A stretch of 64,000 nucleotides of DNA from QVMP01 sp047974325 (GTDB taxonomy: Bacteria; Bacteroidota; Bacteroidia; Bacteroidales; Dysgonomonadaceae), in assembly GCA_047974325.1 (NCBI GenBank), contig JBKECE010000235.1, positions 49,920-113,919 of the forward strand, in the 5' to 3' direction. The notes below the pieces were generated by a model, which made no database searches, was not told the DNA's origin, and saw only the letters and a program-made list of their open reading frames with translations. Below are positions 53,750-63,802 of this stretch, one piece after another. The number at the start of each line of letters is the position of its first letter. Position 1 is the first letter of the stretch. Made by a program: the position numbers and the translations under genes.

Positions 53750-54226
53750 TTATTCGTTAATATCTTCTACCGTACCATAAAAAGAGATTTGCCTGCGATT
53801 GGGATCCTGAACTGATAATGTTGCATAGCCGGATTTACTTATATCGATATAAAACACCGCATTATTTGACAAGTCATTCGTTTTTACCGTAATTTTGCGG
53901 CTATCGCTTTTTTTTGTAGCAACATATTTGAAATCAGTGCTCGTAAACATGATTCCACCTTTGTCGTTTGGCATCGGCGCAGAATATGCACGGCCAAAAT
54001 AGGGAAGGAACGAAACAATAGAATCTTTCGTTATTGTCAGGAAATAGCCATAACTCAAAGGTATATTTTTATAGCCGGAAGGTAGAGCAGTGGTTGCTCT
54101 GAATGAATACCTCTGTGCATCGACCAATTCTAATGAATTTATATTTTCTGTTGCGGTATTTGCCGAACTTTTACATCCTGCAAATAAGAGTCCGGAAAAA
54201 AGGACGATAAAAAATATCTTTTTCAT
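53750..54226 (-). CDS. DUF4251 lipoprotein
   Basis: A 158-residue lipoprotein with signal peptide and lipobox FAGCKSS (cysteine at about residue 18). The mature part follows the DUF4251 pattern (RYSFRATTALPSGYKNIPLS; FLPYFGRAYSAPMPNDKGGI; ending FYGTVEDI). Family members are Bacteroidota periplasmic or surface lipoproteins of unknown function. It sits about 100 bases upstream of lpxD and may be co-transcribed. Confidence 0.82.
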   Translation of the reverse strand: MKKIFFIVLFSGLLFAGCKSSANTATENINSLELVDAQRYSFRATTALPSGYKNIPLSYGYFLTITKDSIVSFLPYFGRAYSAPMPNDKGGIMFTSTDFKYVATKKSDSRKITVKTNDLSNNAVFYIDISKSGYATLSVQDPNRRQISFYGTVEDINE

Positions 54227-54306
54227 AACATCTATTTTTTTTATTATCTATGTGTGTATAAATCTATAACATCAAAAAAAAGAGATAGTTTGTTAAAGAT
54301 CTATTA

Positions 54307-55314
54307 TTAGATAGAAAAAATAAAAAAATAGTATGACAACAAAGACAGCAGGCTGATGTAAAACAGATAGACCTGCCAACGTTTGTCTGCCAGTGCAAAA
54401 AAATGTGATATCACAACAGATGCTGTTGTGATTGCTATCATTAAACAGACAACAGGTTTGAAAGGAATGAAAAGATATGCCGCCATTGAAAATATCATTA
54501 TCATGTTTATGAATGATATGTTGGCTCTTACCCTGATTTTGTCTTTATAATTGTCCGCATAGTTACTGAATACAACAATTGATATTATAATAATGGAGAA
54601 CAATAATGCTCCGAAATCAATATAATTGTAGTCCGAAAATGGGAAATAGTTGTAAATATCGATCTCCGCCCAATGAAGAAACGGTGCATAAAATACTTCG
54701 AGATTGTCTTTAGACAAAAAATAGAATAACACAAGCCAATAAACAAATATTGTTCCCAGCAAAGATGTAAATATTGCCTTGAATGAGAATGAACGCATGA
54801 AAGAAAGTCCTATCAGGAAAAATGGAATATAGATCAGAACATCCTGAGAAAACAGGCTTCCCAAGGCAAAATAAAAACCGAAATCGAAGGCAATGCGTGC
54901 AGAAGAATTACTCTGCTGATAACAGCTGAATAGTTTGTCAATAGCTAGTAAAACAAAAAAAATGCCAATGCAATGAGGACTCATTGTTATTAGCTGGGCG
55001 CTGCTACTAAGTAAAATAAGAGTGATGGAAAAGGGTAGGTTTGTTCGTTTGCGTATGATGGAATATCGAGTATTCAGGTGAGAGACAAACAGGGCAATAC
55101 CTATAGCAAAAATAAAATTCAGGATGCTGGATAATAATATTGAGCCATGAAGATATGGTTCTAGCAGATTCCACAAATAACTACCATTGATTGACTGCAA
55201 AGACTGGGCGGAAGCACCGTAATAAAACTTGAGACGTATGATCACAGAGCATATTATTGCTATATAGATGGGAGGCTTACCTTCGGCAATATATTTTTTG
55301 TATGCCTTTTTCAC
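54307..55314 (-). CDS. Polytopic membrane protein of unknown function
   Basis: A 335-residue protein with about nine hydrophobic segments starting IYIAIICSVIIRLKFYYG and ending in an aromatic-rich helix. No catalytic motif was seen. It resembles Bacteroidota membrane proteins annotated near purD (DUF6427-like), but that match is only tentative. Its start lies 10 bases after the purD stop, so it belongs to the purD transcript. Confidence 0.65.
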   Translation of the reverse strand: MKKAYKKYIAEGKPPIYIAIICSVIIRLKFYYGASAQSLQSINGSYLWNLLEPYLHGSILLSSILNFIFAIGIALFVSHLNTRYSIIRKRTNLPFSITLILLSSSAQLITMSPHCIGIFFVLLAIDKLFSCYQQSNSSARIAFDFGFYFALGSLFSQDVLIYIPFFLIGLSFMRSFSFKAIFTSLLGTIFVYWLVLFYFLSKDNLEVFYAPFLHWAEIDIYNYFPFSDYNYIDFGALLFSIIIISIVVFSNYADNYKDKIRVRANISFINMIMIFSMAAYLFIPFKPVVCLMIAITTASVVISHFFALADKRWQVYLFYISLLSLLSYYFFIFSI

Positions 55315-55324
55315 GTGCCAAGTT

Positions 55325-56596
55325 TTATTTTAAATCGAAACCAATATCTTTTCTGTAATATTTTCCTTCAAATTGGATTTTTTCAGCATTTTTGAAAGAT
55401 CGCTGCAAAGCTTCATCTTTAGTTGTTCCGTAAGATGTGACAGACAATACGCGCCCTCCGTTTGTATAAATCTGCTGTGCATCTTGTTGAGTTCCTGCAT
55501 GAAAGACAATGCTATCGTCCACATCGTTCAGATTTGTTATCAATTTACCTTTTTCGTAATCGCCAGGATATCCACCCGAAACCAGCATTACGGTTACAGC
55601 ATATCTGTCATCTATTTCAAGATCTTTTTCTTTCAGATTGCCCAAAGCAACCCCTTCAAGCAGGTCAACAAAGTCTGACTTTATTCTTGGTATGACAACT
55701 TCTGTTTCGGGATCTCCCATCCTTACATTGTATTCTATGACTAATGGTTCGTTCCCAACCTTAATTAATCCGATAAAGATAAAGCCCTTGTAATCGATGT
55801 TATCTTTTTGCAATCCTTCAACTGTTGGTATAACAATACGTTCCTCCACTTTTTTCATAAATTCAGTGTCGGCAAATGAAACCGGTGAAACAGCACCCAT
55901 TCCGCCTGTGTTCAGTCCCGTGTCACCTTCCCCAATTCGCTTATAGTCTTTAGCAACAGGCAATATCTTATATGACAATCCGTCTGTTAACACAAAAACA
56001 GAACATTCTATGCCATCCAGAAACTCTTCTATGACAACAGTATTGCTAGCTTTGCCAAACATACCGTTCAGCATGGCGTGTAATTCTTTTTTTGCTTCGT
56101 TTATGTCGTGTATTATCAGTACCCCTTTTCCTGCTGCCAAACCATCGGCTTTGAGCACATAAGGAGCTTCAAGTGTGTCCAGAAAAGCAAATGCTTCTTG
56201 TATCGTATCCAAAGTATAGCTTCCATAACGTGCTGTGGGAATGGCATGGCGATTCATGAATTTTTTTGCAAAATCTTTGCTGCCTTCGAGTTGTGCTCCT
56301 TCTTTTGATGGTCCGATCACGGGGATATGGGCAATCTGTCGATTTTCTTTGAAATAGTCGTAGATGCCTTCAACCAAAGGGACTTCGGGTCCCACAACGA
56401 TCATATCTATGTTATTTGTCAGTACAAAATCTTTTATCTTGTCAAATTCGGTTACTTTTATATTAACATTTTGTGTAAAAATACCTGTTCCGGCATTTCC
56501 GGGAGCCACAAAAAGGTTCTCAACCTTTTTGCTTTGTTTTATTTTCCATGCAAGAGCATGTTCACGTCCACCATTTCCCAACAATAATATATTCAT
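55325..56596 (-). CDS. purD: Phosphoribosylamine-glycine ligase (GAR synthetase)
   Basis: A 423-residue ATP-grasp enzyme that joins glycine to phosphoribosylamine in purine synthesis. The frame reaches 8 codons further upstream, but MNILLLGNGGREHALAWKIK at 56596 is the family start. The ATP-grasp blocks are PYVLKADGLAAGKGVLII and VIEEFLDGIECSVFVLTDG; the metal site is in VIEYNVRMGDPETEVV. The membrane-protein gene follows after 10 bases. Upstream lies an ABC-2 exporter on the same strand. Confidence 0.95.
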   Translation of the reverse strand: MNILLLGNGGREHALAWKIKQSKKVENLFVAPGNAGTGIFTQNVNIKVTEFDKIKDFVLTNNIDMIVVGPEVPLVEGIYDYFKENRQIAHIPVIGPSKEGAQLEGSKDFAKKFMNRHAIPTARYGSYTLDTIQEAFAFLDTLEAPYVLKADGLAAGKGVLIIHDINEAKKELHAMLNGMFGKASNTVVIEEFLDGIECSVFVLTDGLSYKILPVAKDYKRIGEGDTGLNTGGMGAVSPVSFADTEFMKKVEERIVIPTVEGLQKDNIDYKGFIFIGLIKVGNEPLVIEYNVRMGDPETEVVIPRIKSDFVDLLEGVALGNLKEKDLEIDDRYAVTVMLVSGGYPGDYEKGKLITNLNDVDDSIVFHAGTQQDAQQIYTNGGRVLSVTSYGTTKDEALQRSFKNAEKIQFEGKYYRKDIGFDLK

Positions 56597-56627
56597 AACT
56601 AATTTTTGTTTTTTTTTCAAAGAATTA

Positions 56628-56635
56628 CAAAGATA
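56628..56635 (-). promoter_or_regulatory. -7 promoter box of purD
   Basis: The minus strand reads TATCTTTG, matching TAnnTTTG, 31 bases upstream of the chosen purD start. This supports 56596 over the upstream ATG at 56620, which would leave almost no leader. Confidence 0.55.
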
Positions 56636-56733
56636 GCAAAGAATATCAATTTGTATCAGAAATACAAGACATTGGGTGAAATAAACATTTCAAAAAACAG
56701 AATGGGCTTCTTATCCTGTTTTTTTACTTTGGA

Positions 56734-58011
56734 CTATTTATATCTCATCCATTTTATAAGCTCACTGATATTTGGTTTTTTGCCATACATCAATATACCT
56801 ACACGGTATACTTTGGCAGCCATTTTTACGACCAGAATGGATGTAATAAACAAAATTCCAATTGATGTGATCTCTTCCCAGAGAGGAATGCCGAAAGGCA
56901 CGCGCACCATCATCACCACAGGTGACGTGAGCGGAATCATGGAACACCAGAAAGCCAATGGCCCATTGGGATTCTGTATGCTGTAGATGCCGGCATAGAG
57001 AGCAAAAATAAAGATAAAGGTGATGGGCATCATAAATTGTTGCGAATCTTGCGCATTGTCCACAGCCGAACCAAACATTGCAAAAAGAGAAGCATACATC
57101 AGATAGCCGCCAATAAAAAACAGAAGGAAGAAAAATATGATCTCAAACCAATTGACACTGGGTAGCATGCTCAGCATTGTCAATATTTCGCCACCTTGAA
57201 GTTGTGGCACAAACGTGTACACAACAATCTGGTAGAGTGCCAAACAACTGACAATCCAGATTGCGAGTTGCGTAATTCCAACCAGAAATATTCCGATCAC
57301 CTTACCCATCATCAGATCGAAAGGTTTAACGGACGATATCATTACCTCTACAATCCGGTTACTTTTTTCTTCTATAACACCTTGCATCACCATTGCGCCA
57401 TATGTGATGATGAAAATATACATCAACATGGTGCTCATCATACCTATGGCAGATGCCAGATCGCTTGACATTTCTTTTTCTCCGCCTTTTTCATCCAGAC
57501 GAATGGTGCTGATCTGTATATTGTCAGACGACTCGGTGATTTGCTGTACGGCAAGTATTGCTTCTTTGTCTATTTTTCCGTCTTGAGTCAGTTTATCGAG
57601 CTTTTCACTTTTTACGACACCGGCAAACACACGGCTCATATACATCATCAGGTCTGATGCTGGTTGTTTTTCGGAATAGAAAGCCACCGATTGAGGTTTT
57701 TCCACCAGATCTCCCGATATGACAATAGTTCCGAAGGTATCTTCTCCCGGTTTCTTCTTTGCATCATCGACATTTTCTGTACTGATCTCAAATTTATAGT
57801 AGTCAAAATTTTTCAGATGTGAAGCATATTTTCCGGTAGAGTCTATCACCACGATCTTTTTCATATCCGTGTCTTTTATCTGCGACAAAAACAAAGTACC
57901 AACCACCAATCCGACAATGATCAGAGGCATGAAAACGGTTATGAGAATAAAAGATTTCTTTTTCACCCGCGAGGCATATTCGCGTTGTATTATTAAACTT
58001 AATGCTGACAT
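56734..58011 (-). CDS. ABC-2 type transporter permease (NatB-like)
   Basis: A 425-residue permease. The first transmembrane helix (FILITVFMPLIIVGLVVGTL) is followed by an extracytoplasmic domain of about 140 residues, then five to six helices at the C-terminus with the ABC-2 block QGVIEEKSNRIVEVMISSVK. It pairs with the ATPase encoded 21 bases upstream. The layout matches NatAB-type sodium exporters and related exporters of unknown substrate. Confidence 0.9.
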   Translation of the reverse strand: MSALSLIIQREYASRVKKKSFILITVFMPLIIVGLVVGTLFLSQIKDTDMKKIVVIDSTGKYASHLKNFDYYKFEISTENVDDAKKKPGEDTFGTIVISGDLVEKPQSVAFYSEKQPASDLMMYMSRVFAGVVKSEKLDKLTQDGKIDKEAILAVQQITESSDNIQISTIRLDEKGGEKEMSSDLASAIGMMSTMLMYIFIITYGAMVMQGVIEEKSNRIVEVMISSVKPFDLMMGKVIGIFLVGITQLAIWIVSCLALYQIVVYTFVPQLQGGEILTMLSMLPSVNWFEIIFFFLLFFIGGYLMYASLFAMFGSAVDNAQDSQQFMMPITFIFIFALYAGIYSIQNPNGPLAFWCSMIPLTSPVVMMVRVPFGIPLWEEITSIGILFITSILVVKMAAKVYRVGILMYGKKPNISELIKWMRYK

Positions 58012-58032
58012 AGTTATATTTGTTGTTACTTT

Positions 58033-58941
58033 TCAATTATTGGTTACAGCCTGAATGAAGATATCATTCATAGAAGGTAGCTCTTCTTCAAACAAAAGAA
58101 CCTCATATTTGTCTGCTATTTGCTTCAATATTTCAGAGTTGGATACGTGGTCTTTTTTATTTTGCAGGCGTATTTCGGTATAATTTTCGTAGATAGTGTT
58201 CGACAGAATATCGAAAGCTGAAGATTCAAGCGTAAAGTCTTTTTCTGCAATCCGTATTCGGAATATATGCTGTTTATATTCTTCCCTTATATCCGAGACT
58301 TTGCCTTGAAGCACGGCCTGTGATTTGTTTATTAACGTAATGTAATCACACAATTCTTCTACCGACTCCATGTTGTGTGTAGATAGGATAATGGTTTTAC
58401 CTTTTTCTTTTAGTTCCAGAATCTCTTTTTTAAGAAGTTCAGCATTCACCGGGTCGAATCCACTGAACGGTTCGTCCAGAATCAGCAGATCAGGCTCGTG
58501 TATGATTGTTATGATGAACTGTATTTTTTGTTGCATCCCTTTTGAAAGTTCTTCAATCTTACGATCTTTCCACGAAAGGATATCAAATTTTTTGAACCAA
58601 TAGTCAAGCCTTTTTTGGGCTTCTTCTTTCTTCAAGCCTTTTAGTTGTGCCAGAAATAAGGCCTGTTCGCCCACTTTCATCTTTTTGTAGAGACCACGTT
58701 CTTCGGGCAGATAGCCAATGTTGTAAATATCTTTAGGGTCGGAAGGGCGTTCACAGATAAGCACTTCACCTTCGTCCGGAGCTGTGATTCGGTTGATGAT
58801 ACGAATCAAGGTTGTCTTACCTGCACCATTGGGACCAAGAAGCCCATAAATGGAGCCTTTGGGCACTTGTATGCTGACACCATTTAAAGCTCTGTGTCCG
58901 GCATATTGTTTCACTACATTTTTTGTTTCGAGATAGAACAT
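58033..58941 (-). CDS. ABC transporter ATP-binding protein (NatA-like)
   Basis: A 302-residue ATPase. Walker A is GLLGPNGAGKTTLIRI, the signature motif is the variant ELSKGMQQK, Walker B is LLILDEPFSGFDPVN, and the switch histidine is in ILSTHNMESVEELC. A C-terminal domain of about 80 residues follows (DUF4162-like). It powers the permease encoded next to it, exporting an unknown substrate. Confidence 0.93.
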   Translation of the reverse strand: MFYLETKNVVKQYAGHRALNGVSIQVPKGSIYGLLGPNGAGKTTLIRIINRITAPDEGEVLICERPSDPKDIYNIGYLPEERGLYKKMKVGEQALFLAQLKGLKKEEAQKRLDYWFKKFDILSWKDRKIEELSKGMQQKIQFIITIIHEPDLLILDEPFSGFDPVNAELLKKEILELKEKGKTIILSTHNMESVEELCDYITLINKSQAVLQGKVSDIREEYKQHIFRIRIAEKDFTLESSAFDILSNTIYENYTEIRLQNKKDHVSNSEILKQIADKYEVLLFEEELPSMNDIFIQAVTNN

Positions 58942-59173
58942 AATATTTCTTGAATATACTATTGTGTTTTATTCTTGTTTCATTTCATAATATGAGTCGC
59001 ATCTATGTGCAAAATGTCACAAAAGAGAATTTAATATTCTATATTTATTAAATTTTCCATACAGTTAGCATACATATAGCATCTATTACACGATCAAAGA
59101 AACGAATTTTGCCTGTATTTTCAACTCAATACTTATAATATTCATAAAACTATTTTAACAAATAAACTATATT

Positions 59174-59188
59174 TGCAACTTAGTTGCA
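59174..59188 (+). promoter_or_regulatory. Fur-family-type operator palindrome (copy 2)
   Basis: TGCAACTTAGTTGCA, identical to the copy at 9670-9684 and again exactly 12 bases before the -7 box of the downstream metal-efflux operon. A perfect 7-1-7 inverted repeat. Confidence 0.7.
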
Positions 59189-59200
59189 TAGATTTCTTTT

Positions 59201-59208
59201 TATATTTG
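59201..59208 (+). promoter_or_regulatory. -7 promoter box of the RND metal-efflux operon
   Basis: TATATTTG matches TAnnTTTG. TTG inside the palindrome is 14 bases upstream, the same spacing as at the P-type ATPase promoter. Transcription would start about 12 bases before the first gene. Confidence 0.65.
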
Positions 59209-59226
59209 CAGCATAAGAAAACTGAA

Positions 59227-59544
59227 ATGAAACCATTCGTTTACATAATAAGTATCTACTTTCTGTGTCTTGCACTGCTCCCATGCAGTTGCAATATACA
59301 TGTGCCGGATTCTTTTCAAAGTAAGTCGGAACAGGTTTCAACGACTCATCATGATGATGGCTCTGTGCAAGAGATTTGCACTCCGTTTTGTGCATGTTCC
59401 AGTTTGCACAATCCAAACTTCATAGCAAAAAACAGCTTTGACTTTCAAAATATGGAAATCACTCCGGACACAAAGGTTGCTGTTTACAGAGAAAATCAAA
59501 CATCTTCTTATCTGGATAGCCTCTGGCGTCCGCCTAAAGCCTGA
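59227..59544 (+). CDS. Small secreted Cys/His protein (DUF6660-like), first gene of the metal-efflux operon
   Basis: A 105-residue protein; the ATG at 59227 is chosen because the frame before it overlaps the operator and promoter. A signal-peptide-like N-terminus (KPFVYIISIYFLCLALLPCS) is followed by THHDDGS, then the Cys-rich ICTPFCACSSLH and the tail YLDSLWRPPKA. This pattern fits the DUF6660 family of Bacteroidota, found next to CzcA-type pumps. A periplasmic metal-binding or sensing role is plausible from the His/Cys residues and operon position, but unproven. Confidence 0.75.
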   Translation: MKPFVYIISIYFLCLALLPCSCNIHVPDSFQSKSEQVSTTHHDDGSVQEICTPFCACSSLHNPNFIAKNSFDFQNMEITPDTKVAVYRENQTSSYLDSLWRPPKA

Positions 59545-59626
59545 AATATAACATTTTTATATTCATTTGATATGTCTGAAGAAGATCTATCATGTAAGTT
59601 CATTGTTATATTTTAATCCTCAGATT

Positions 59627-62600
59627 ATGTTTCAAAAACTAATTAAGTTCTCGATAGAGAATAAATTGGTAATTGGAGTGATGACTGTAGCCCTTATCAT
59701 TTGGGGTGCGTATTCCCTATATCAATTACCATTTGACTCAACTCCTGATATTACGAATAATCAGGTACAGGTCATTACACAAGCTCCATCGTTAGGAGCA
59801 CAAGAAGTAGAACAATTTATCACTACTCCACTGGAAATGGCTTTAGCCAACATTCCCAAAGTTATTGAAAGAAGAAGTCTCAGCCGGAGTGGCCTATCAG
59901 TCATCACTCTTGTTTTCAAAGAAGATGCCGATATTTATTGGGCACGGCAACAAGTGGATCAACAACTGAAAGAAGCTGAAGAAGTTATACCTCAGGGGGT
60001 CGGTAAAATTAGCCTGGCTCCTATATCTACCGGATTAGGTGAAATCTATCATTACACCATCCGGGCAAAAGAAGGTTATGAAGATAAATACAGCATATCC
60101 GATCTGCGGACTATGCAAGATTGGATTGTCAGGAAGCAACTTTCAGGAACTGAGGGTGTTGCCGAAATAAGTGGCTGGGGTGGTTTTGTAAAACAATATG
60201 AAGTTGCTATTGATGCTGACAAACTGAATGCTGCTAACATAACTATCCCCGAACTATATACAGCCTTAGAGAATAATAATGAGAATACGGGAGGCAGCTA
60301 TATAGAACAATACAGCAATCAATATTTTATACGAGGACTGGGCATTGTCAAATCTTTGGAAGATATTGAAAAAATACCGGTCAAGACTGTCAACGGTATG
60401 CCCATTCTGGTTCGTGATGTGGCTAAAGTGCAGTATGGAAGTGCAACGCGTTATGGTGCTGTGACAAGAAATGGAGAAGGGGAAGTTGTTGCAGGTATCA
60501 CCCTGATGCTGAAAGGAGAAAACTTCCAAGAGGTAATTAAGAATGTGAAAGAACGCATGGCTCAAGTGCAAAAAAGTTTGCCGGAGGGTGTTGTCATAGA
60601 GCCATTTATAGATAGAACACAGCTGGTAGACAGGGTAACCAATACGATTACGAAGAATTTGATAGAAGGAGGTCTGATTGTCATATTCATTCTTGTACTC
60701 TTTTTGGGTAATTACAGAGCCGGATTGGTTGTTGCGTCTGTGATTCCCTTATCCATGCTTTTTGCTTTCGGTATGATGCGGGTGTTTGGCGTGAGTGGAA
60801 ACCTGATGAGCCTTGGAGCAATTGACTTTGGATTGATTGTAGATGGGGCGGTCATCATTGTTGAGGCCATCTGTCATCATATTTCAGTTATGAAAGACCG
60901 ATATAAAGGACGATTGCTGACACAGACTGAAATGGATCAGGAAGTATTTGATTCCGCCTCTAAAATAAGAAATAGTGCTGCATTTGGAGAAATCATCATC
61001 ATGATCGTTTATATTCCTTTGTTTACATTGGTTGGCATAGAGGGCAAGATGTTTAAGCCGATGGCAATGACTGTCTTTTTTGCCATATTGGGTGCATTTA
61101 TTCTTTCTCTCACTTATGTGCCGATGGCAAGTGCTTTGTTTTTAAGTAAAAAAACACAACATAAACGGAATATATCGGATAAGTTGATGAATAAACTCAG
61201 CGGTTTCTATCGTCCTATCATAACCCAGAGTTTGAATTGGAGCAAAACGTTGATCATAAGCATGGTTGCACTTTTCTGCGTGAGTGTGTTTGTTTTTAAT
61301 AAGATGGGAGGAGAGTTTATACCGAATCTCGAAGAAGGAGACTTTGCTGCCGAAGTAAGTATGGCTCAGGGTACATCCTTGTCACAGATGATCAAAAGTT
61401 GTTCTCAGGCCGAAAAGATCCTCAAAGAGCAGTTTCCCGAAGTAAAACAGGCGGTAAGCCGTATTGGTAGCGCTGAGATACCAACAGATCCGATGCCCAT
61501 TGAACGGGCGGATATGATGATTGCATTAATTCCCAAAAAGGATTGGACATCAGCCAAGACAAAGGAAGAGTTGATGGAAAAAATGGAAAAAGCAATGAGT
61601 GTGATACCCGGCTTAGGAGTGGAAATGACACAGCCTATACAGATGCGTACAAATGAGCTGATAACAGGCATCAAACAGGATGTTGCCATCAAAGTTTATG
61701 GAGATAATCTTGATGTTCTTAGTGCTTCGGCAAACAAAATTGCATCTCTGATCAAGAAGGTAGATGGTGTGAGCGAACCCTTTGTCGAAAAAGTTTCCGG
61801 ATTACCTCAAATACAAGTAATTTATAATCGGGATCAATTGGCTAAATACGGCATATCTGTCAAAGATGCCAATGTGGTCTTAAAGACGGCTTTTGCAGGG
61901 AATGAGGCCGGATATGTATTTGAAGAAGACCGTAGGTTTGATCTTGTTTTAAGGATGAATAACGATTTGAGAAATGATATTTCGTCTTTGGAAAATTTAT
62001 ATCTGCCGCTGGCTTCAGGTGGGACAATACCTCTCTCACAAGTGGCTGAGATCAAATATGAAGATGCTCCGGCACAAGTTACTCGTGAAGACGGTCAGCG
62101 ACGCATTTATGTAGGGTTTAATGTCAGAGGGCGTGATGTGCAAAGCACTGTTTTCGACATACAGAATATTTTAGATAAAGAATTGAAATTACCCTCAGGA
62201 TATTATTATACATACGGTGGACAGTTCCAAAATTTGGAAGAAGCAAAAGATCGGCTGATGATAGCTGTTCCGTTAGCATTGTTGCTTATTCTATTTTTAC
62301 TCTACGCAACATTGAAAAGCGTTAGGGAATCTTTGTTTGTATTTTCGGCTATTCCACTCTCAGCGATAGGAGGTATTTGGGCTTTGTGGTTGCGGGATAT
62401 GCCGTTCAGCATTTCGGCAGGAGTCGGATTCATAGCTCTGTTTGGCGTTGCCGTCTTGAATGGGATTGTGTTGATTGGGCAGTTTAATATTTTTGAAAAA
62501 GAAGGGATCACCGACATTCGTCAAAGAGTGATTGAGGGCTGTATGCTCCGCTTACGTCCTGTGATTATGACCGCACTTGTTGCATCTTTGGGCTTTTTGC

Positions 62601-62737
62601 CGATGGCACTGTCTACTGGAGACGGAGCTGAAGTGCAAAGACCTCTTGCAACTGTCGTGATTGGTGGATTGTTGACCGCAACAATTCTCACACTGCTTGT
62701 CCTGCCTTCTATTTACAAAACGTTTACTAAAAAATAG
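59627..62737 (+). CDS. czcA: Heavy-metal efflux RND pump (CzcA/CusA family)
   Basis: A 1036-residue inner-membrane RND pump that drives metal ions out with protons. The frame extends to a TTG at 59567, but MFQKLIKFSIENKLVIGVMT is the standard family start. Twelve transmembrane segments and two large periplasmic loops are seen; the fourth helix has IDFGLIVDGAVIIVEA with the proton-relay aspartate typical of the heavy-metal subgroup. It needs the TolC channel encoded next and a membrane-fusion protein, which probably lies past the right edge. Whether it exports Zn/Co/Cd or Cu/Ag is not certain; the shared operator with a ZntA-type ATPase favours divalent Zn/Cd. Confidence 0.94.
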   Translation: MFQKLIKFSIENKLVIGVMTVALIIWGAYSLYQLPFDSTPDITNNQVQVITQAPSLGAQEVEQFITTPLEMALANIPKVIERRSLSRSGLSVITLVFKEDADIYWARQQVDQQLKEAEEVIPQGVGKISLAPISTGLGEIYHYTIRAKEGYEDKYSISDLRTMQDWIVRKQLSGTEGVAEISGWGGFVKQYEVAIDADKLNAANITIPELYTALENNNENTGGSYIEQYSNQYFIRGLGIVKSLEDIEKIPVKTVNGMPILVRDVAKVQYGSATRYGAVTRNGEGEVVAGITLMLKGENFQEVIKNVKERMAQVQKSLPEGVVIEPFIDRTQLVDRVTNTITKNLIEGGLIVIFILVLFLGNYRAGLVVASVIPLSMLFAFGMMRVFGVSGNLMSLGAIDFGLIVDGAVIIVEAICHHISVMKDRYKGRLLTQTEMDQEVFDSASKIRNSAAFGEIIIMIVYIPLFTLVGIEGKMFKPMAMTVFFAILGAFILSLTYVPMASALFLSKKTQHKRNISDKLMNKLSGFYRPIITQSLNWSKTLIISMVALFCVSVFVFNKMGGEFIPNLEEGDFAAEVSMAQGTSLSQMIKSCSQAEKILKEQFPEVKQAVSRIGSAEIPTDPMPIERADMMIALIPKKDWTSAKTKEELMEKMEKAMSVIPGLGVEMTQPIQMRTNELITGIKQDVAIKVYGDNLDVLSASANKIASLIKKVDGVSEPFVEKVSGLPQIQVIYNRDQLAKYGISVKDANVVLKTAFAGNEAGYVFEEDRRFDLVLRMNNDLRNDISSLENLYLPLASGGTIPLSQVAEIKYEDAPAQVTREDGQRRIYVGFNVRGRDVQSTVFDIQNILDKELKLPSGYYYTYGGQFQNLEEAKDRLMIAVPLALLLILFLLYATLKSVRESLFVFSAIPLSAIGGIWALWLRDMPFSISAGVGFIALFGVAVLNGIVLIGQFNIFEKEGITDIRQRVIEGCMLRLRPVIMTALVASLGFLPMALSTGDGAEVQRPLATVVIGGLLTATILTLLVLPSIYKTFTKK

Positions 62738-62743
62738 ATAGAC

Positions 62744-63802
62744 ATGAAGATTAAGATAAAAAATATACGAATCGTGGTTCTATTACTTGCGATTTTACCC
62801 TCAATTTCATTTGCACAGAACGATGTGAAATCGCTGCAAGAGTGTATACAGCTGGCAATGGAAAATAATCTGGCAATGAAATCGGGGCGAATATCTATTG
62901 CGAGAGCAAAGGATTTGCAGGGAACAGCTTTCAATATTGAGAAAACAAATTTTTCCCTGAGTCAGGATCCTACATCAGGAGGAAGTCCCGACAACAGTAT
63001 ATCGTTGAGCCAGAGTTTCGATTTTCCCACGCTATATAACTCACGCAAAGGACTGTTAAAAGCTGAAACAAATTTGGAACACAGCAATCTGGCTGTGACT
63101 CGCAATGAGCTTATAAAAGAAATAACAAGCACATATCACAGGTTATTGTTTGCAAAGGAAAATATCAAAATATTACAGGAACAGGATAGCATTTATAGTA
63201 AATTTCTTTTTCTCGCCAATGCAAAACTGAAATCAGGAGAGACAAGCCGTCTTGAACAAATGAATGCAGAACGACTCTATAATGAAAATAAAATAGAGCA
63301 ACAAAAAGCAGAGAAAGACTACCAGAATGTACAACTTATCCTGCAACGGTGGATGAATACGGAAAATTCTGTAGAACCAGAAGAAACTTCTTTGCCTGTC
63401 TTGGAACCAGCTTTTTCTTTGCAGGATTTTGATCCGAAACAAACTTCTTTAGGCGATGTGTATGCCAATAAAACAGCGATCAATGAAAAAGCTCTGAGTG
63501 TGGTTAAGCAGGGTTATTTGCCGAGTTTTAATTTTGCACTAAAAAACCAATTTCTTATAAATGGCTTTAATCCTTATGATATTGAGAGACAACGGTTCGA
63601 CAAAGGCAATTTCATGGGCTTTGAGGTGGGAATAAGTGTTCCTTTGTTTTTTGGAGAACAAAGAGCCAAAACAAAAGCAGCTAAAAGAGACATCGAGATA
63701 GCAAAAATTCAGCAAGAAGATGCCATGCTTGCTATGCGTAAAGATTATCAGAGCTATTTAAATGAATATACTAAAGCCAGAAATACACTGGATTATTATT
63801 AG
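62744..63802 (+). CDS. czcC: TolC/CzcC-family outer-membrane channel, ended early by TAG near the window edge
   Basis: A 352-residue protein with signal peptide (cleaved after SISFA) and two OEP repeats forming the coiled-coil hairpins and barrel strands of a TolC trimer (LQECIQLAMENNLAMKSGRI at the start). It starts 6 bases after czcA and forms the outer-membrane exit of the pump. The frame ends at TAG (63800-63802) in NTLDYY, but the same frame goes on with clearly TolC-like sequence (HRGNKHADQI, EEYNQNLKTA, LQGNKSNK) and a second stop at 63968-63970. The complete protein would be about 418 residues, the normal length. Several residues after 63802 look altered, so the end of the gene is mutated or of poor sequence quality. 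Confidence 0.85.
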   Translation: MKIKIKNIRIVVLLLAILPSISFAQNDVKSLQECIQLAMENNLAMKSGRISIARAKDLQGTAFNIEKTNFSLSQDPTSGGSPDNSISLSQSFDFPTLYNSRKGLLKAETNLEHSNLAVTRNELIKEITSTYHRLLFAKENIKILQEQDSIYSKFLFLANAKLKSGETSRLEQMNAERLYNENKIEQQKAEKDYQNVQLILQRWMNTENSVEPEETSLPVLEPAFSLQDFDPKQTSLGDVYANKTAINEKALSVVKQGYLPSFNFALKNQFLINGFNPYDIERQRFDKGNFMGFEVGISVPLFFGEQRAKTKAAKRDIEIAKIQQEDAMLAMRKDYQSYLNEYTKARNTLDYY

